NCBI RefSeq assembly: GCF_001718415.1
Contig: NZ_CP013377.1
Coordinates: 930,001 to 994,000, forward strand
Length of the DNA: 64,000 bases
Direction of reading: 5' to 3'
From: Burkholderia pseudomultivorans
Lineage (GTDB): Bacteria; Pseudomonadota; Gammaproteobacteria; Burkholderiales; Burkholderiaceae
Shown here in pieces: positions 62,406 to 64,000 of the stretch (position 1 is the first letter of the stretch; each line of letters begins with the position of its first letter). The translations under genes and the position numbers were made by a program. Below the pieces are notes generated by a model that was not told where the DNA came from, did no database searches, and worked only from the letters and a program-made list of their open reading frames with translations.

Positions 62406-62585
62406 TCAGGGGCGCATGCCGGCGATCGCTGCGTTCCGCCAGACCGGATCCTTGTTCGGCGGCCCGTCCGGCTGCTGCGGGTTGTCGTGATGATGACCGG
62501 GGGACGGTGGCGACAGCGGATCGTCTTCCGGGTCGCGGTTCGGGTCGGCCGGAGGCTCGGGCATCGGGGTCGTGTGATCGGTCAT
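62406..62585 (-). CDS. Small Pro/Asp-rich hypothetical protein
   Basis: A 59-aa protein, very rich in Pro, Asp and His (MPEPPADPNRDPEDDPLSPP, then PGHHHDNPQQPDGPPNKDP), probably disordered, with a short terminal WRNAAIAGMRP. ATG at 62585 lacks a strong ribosome-binding site. Its composition differs from chance GC-rich frames, and proteins of this type occur in Burkholderia, but no role is known. Confidence 0.55.
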   Translation of the reverse strand: MTDHTTPMPEPPADPNRDPEDDPLSPPSPGHHHDNPQQPDGPPNKDPVWRNAAIAGMRP

Positions 62586-62776
62586 GGCGGGCTCGCGGGA
62601 GCGTGGCGCGGCACGGCAGTGCCGCCTCGTCTCCGTTATAGGCAATCGGGCACGCGTTTGCAGCGAGATTCTTGTCGAGCCGGATGCGTGGGCAGGGGTT
62701 CCGTGCTCATGCCGTGATTGGCCGGGGACTGACGGCGATCGTCGGCGCGTTCCGTTGTGTCACTGCGGCCGCGCGC

Positions 62777-63361
62777 TCAGCGCAAGTCGGCCGGCGTATC
62801 GACGTCGCGCAGGATGCCGGGATCGTCGACGTCGAGCAGTTGCACCGGGGCGCTCGCGAACAGCGCGCGCGCCCCCGTATCGCCGTCGAGCGCGGCCAAT
62901 GCATCGTAGTGGTGCGCGGCGAAGCCGACCGGATGGCCGCGTTTGCCGCGATAGGCGGGCGCGACGATCGACGCGTCGTCGGTCTCGAGCGCGCGCGTCA
63001 CCGCCTCGTAGGTGGACGATGCGATCCACGGCATGTCGCCGAGCGCGACGAGCCAGCCGTTCGCGTCGGGCGTGGCGCGCACGCCGGCCGCGAGGCTCGC
63101 GCCCATGCCGCGCACTGCGTCGGGCGCGTAGACGACCTGGCAGCCGGCTTCGTTCAGGAGGATCGCGAGCTTTTCGGCGCCGGGACGCACGACGGCGATC
63201 ACGTCGGCCGTGGCGGCCGCCAGATGGCGGGCGGCCGCGACCGCGACCGGCGTGCCGTCGGGGAGCAGCGCGAGCAGCTTGCTGTGCAGGCCGCTCGGGT
63301 CGAAGCGTTGACCAAGGCCGCCGGCAAGGAGAACGCCGGTGGCGAGTGACGCATAGGACAT
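62777..63361 (-). CDS. MobA/MocA-like molybdenum cofactor nucleotidyltransferase
   Basis: A 194-aa NTP transferase. The nucleotide-binding loop appears as GVLLAGGLGQRFDPSGLHSK, where the family pattern is GxSxRMGxxK, and metal binding is probably by Asp of LVALGDMPWIASSTYE. Other family blocks are AVRGMGASLAAGVRA and GHPVGFAAHHYDAL. MocA adds CMP to the cofactor of xanthine-oxidase-type enzymes and could serve the IorAB-type enzyme in this window, although it is 34 kb away. ATG at 63361. Confidence 0.8.
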   Translation of the reverse strand: MSYASLATGVLLAGGLGQRFDPSGLHSKLLALLPDGTPVAVAAARHLAAATADVIAVVRPGAEKLAILLNEAGCQVVYAPDAVRGMGASLAAGVRATPDANGWLVALGDMPWIASSTYEAVTRALETDDASIVAPAYRGKRGHPVGFAAHHYDALAALDGDTGARALFASAPVQLLDVDDPGILRDVDTPADLR

Positions 63362-63704
63362 CGGCGCGGGGGGAGTGAGGCTGGTGCCGCGATTGTGCGG
63401 GAGCGGGCGGGGATCGGCAAGTGAGGATGTTACCGAACCGCGCCCGTCATGTCGGAAAGTTCGTCACGATGCGTCTTCGTCGAGACGGTTTTCCTCGACG
63501 GGGCCGTAAATGGCGTGCGATTCCTCGCGCATCACGGCTCAATAGCGGTCGCCGAACTACCAGTGCCATCAATCCGACAGGTAATTCGCGAAGCTCCGTC
63601 GCGCGCGGCCGGCCGTTGACGATCGATTTGATCGGACGAATCGCCGATATGCCGGAGCAGGGGAGAGGGCGTCTCGCCGTTTTTGCGGCAGGGAGGTGCC
63701 TGGA
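63362..63704. other. Intergenic, no gene recognised
   Basis: 343 bases. A 22-codon frame on the minus strand (about 63468-63535, MREESHAIYGPVEENRLDED) is too short to support. No promoter, repeat or RNA was identified. Confidence 0.45.
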
Positions 63705-64000
63705 TTACCAGAGCGTCTTGACGTGCGCGTATGCGCGGATTTTCTCGTCGCGCGTGACGAGCGGCGCACCGAGCCGCCGCGCCGTCGCGACGATCATGCG
63801 GTCGGCCGGATCCTTGTGGAACGTGCCGGGCAGCGTGGTGGATTTCGCGGCGATGTCGGCATCGACTGGAACGAAGCGCATGCCGTCGATCTGCGCGACG
63901 GTGGCGAGCCATGCGTCGACGTCCATCGTCAGGGCGAGCCGGTCGTTGCGCACCAGCATCGCGATTTCCCACGCCGAGATCGCGGATGCGGCCAGCGTGC
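63705..64000 (-). CDS. PIN-domain ribonuclease toxin, VapC-like (5' end outside window)
   Basis: The frame is open across the right edge; about 98 C-terminal residues are visible. They read AASAISAWEIAMLVRNDRLA, then FHKDPADRMIVATARRLGAP and LVTRDEKIRAYAHVKTLW, the usual second half of VapC toxins: Glu of SAWEIAML, and Asp of KDPADR and TRDEKI as metal ligands. VapC proteins cleave specific RNAs and are held by a VapB antitoxin, which should be encoded just outside the window. An internal ATG at 63959 is not the real start. Confidence 0.82.
   Translation of the reverse strand, partial: TLAASAISAWEIAMLVRNDRLALTMDVDAWLATVAQIDGMRFVPVDADIAAKSTTLPGTFHKDPADRMIVATARRLGAPLVTRDEKIRAYAHVKTLW

Noticed and set aside
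63468..63535. 22-codon minus-strand ORF (MREESHAIYGPVEENRLDED)
   Set aside because: It is too short, has no ribosome-binding site and is not adjacent to the VapC-like gene in antitoxin position (it lies downstream).

Overview
The window is GC-rich (roughly two-thirds G+C, codon third positions almost all G or C) and has the gene content and small intergenic gaps of a Burkholderia replicon, most likely a secondary chromosome of the Burkholderia cepacia complex. That assignment rests on protein family resemblance and base composition, not on a search. I see no rRNA, tRNA, insertion sequence, prophage or CRISPR array.

Layout. (1) 1-4 kb: the 5' part of an OprB-type porin and a small membrane protein (minus strand), then a transporter of the Nramp superfamily whose metal-site motifs resemble Nramp-related Mg2+ transporters, preceded by a leader of about 0.7 kb with two small ORFs that have good ribosome-binding sites. 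(2) 4-24.9 kb: a chromosomal type III secretion locus. Two divergent LuxR-type regulators precede a long plus-strand operon sctV-S-C-D-(pilin-like small protein)-sctI-J-K-L-N-O-T-U, then an AsnB-type asparagine synthase, then minus-strand sctQ-sctR-lytic transglycosylase and a receiver-less winged-helix regulator. SctU lacks the NPTH autocleavage motif. No translocators, needle-length ruler, gatekeeper or effectors are recognisable. (3) 25-30.4 kb: a Fic protein with an inhibitory helix and a promoter flanked by 12-bp repeats; a molybdenum hydroxylase pair (iorAB-like) with a divergent AraC regulator and a two-site direct-repeat operator. (4) 30.4-35.8 kb: an IclR-headed catabolic operon (cyclase-type hydrolase, SDR, 3-hydroxyacyl-CoA dehydrogenase family protein, AtoE transporter, YciI-like protein).

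(5) 35.9-51.2 kb is the most unusual part: an apparent extracellular-matrix locus. A minus-strand operon makes UDP-glucuronate, UDP-xylose and UDP-galactose and ends in a membrane GT2 glycosyltransferase fused to a GH26-like domain. On the plus strand lie five secreted proteins: two Gly/Ser-rich, one small and Gln/Trp-containing, one with a Pro/Ala 12-residue repeat stalk, and one Cys-containing. Next come a sigma-54 activator with a degenerate receiver and an RcsB-like response regulator. Two sigma-54 promoters face away from each other in the 2.1-kb spacer, one toward each arm, and each is followed by a homologous leader that opens a small ORF. This suggests that polysaccharide and protein arms are co-regulated by sigma-54 and its activator.

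(6) 51.2-64 kb: a methyl-accepting chemotaxis protein, a PanE-type ketopantoate reductase, an AraC regulator and a sugar/polyol catabolic operon (periplasmic binding protein, ABC ATPase, permease, zinc dehydrogenase, FGGY kinase, SDR), a small Pro/Asp-rich protein, a MobA/MocA-like nucleotidyltransferase and, at the right edge, a PIN-domain toxin whose 5' end lies outside the window.
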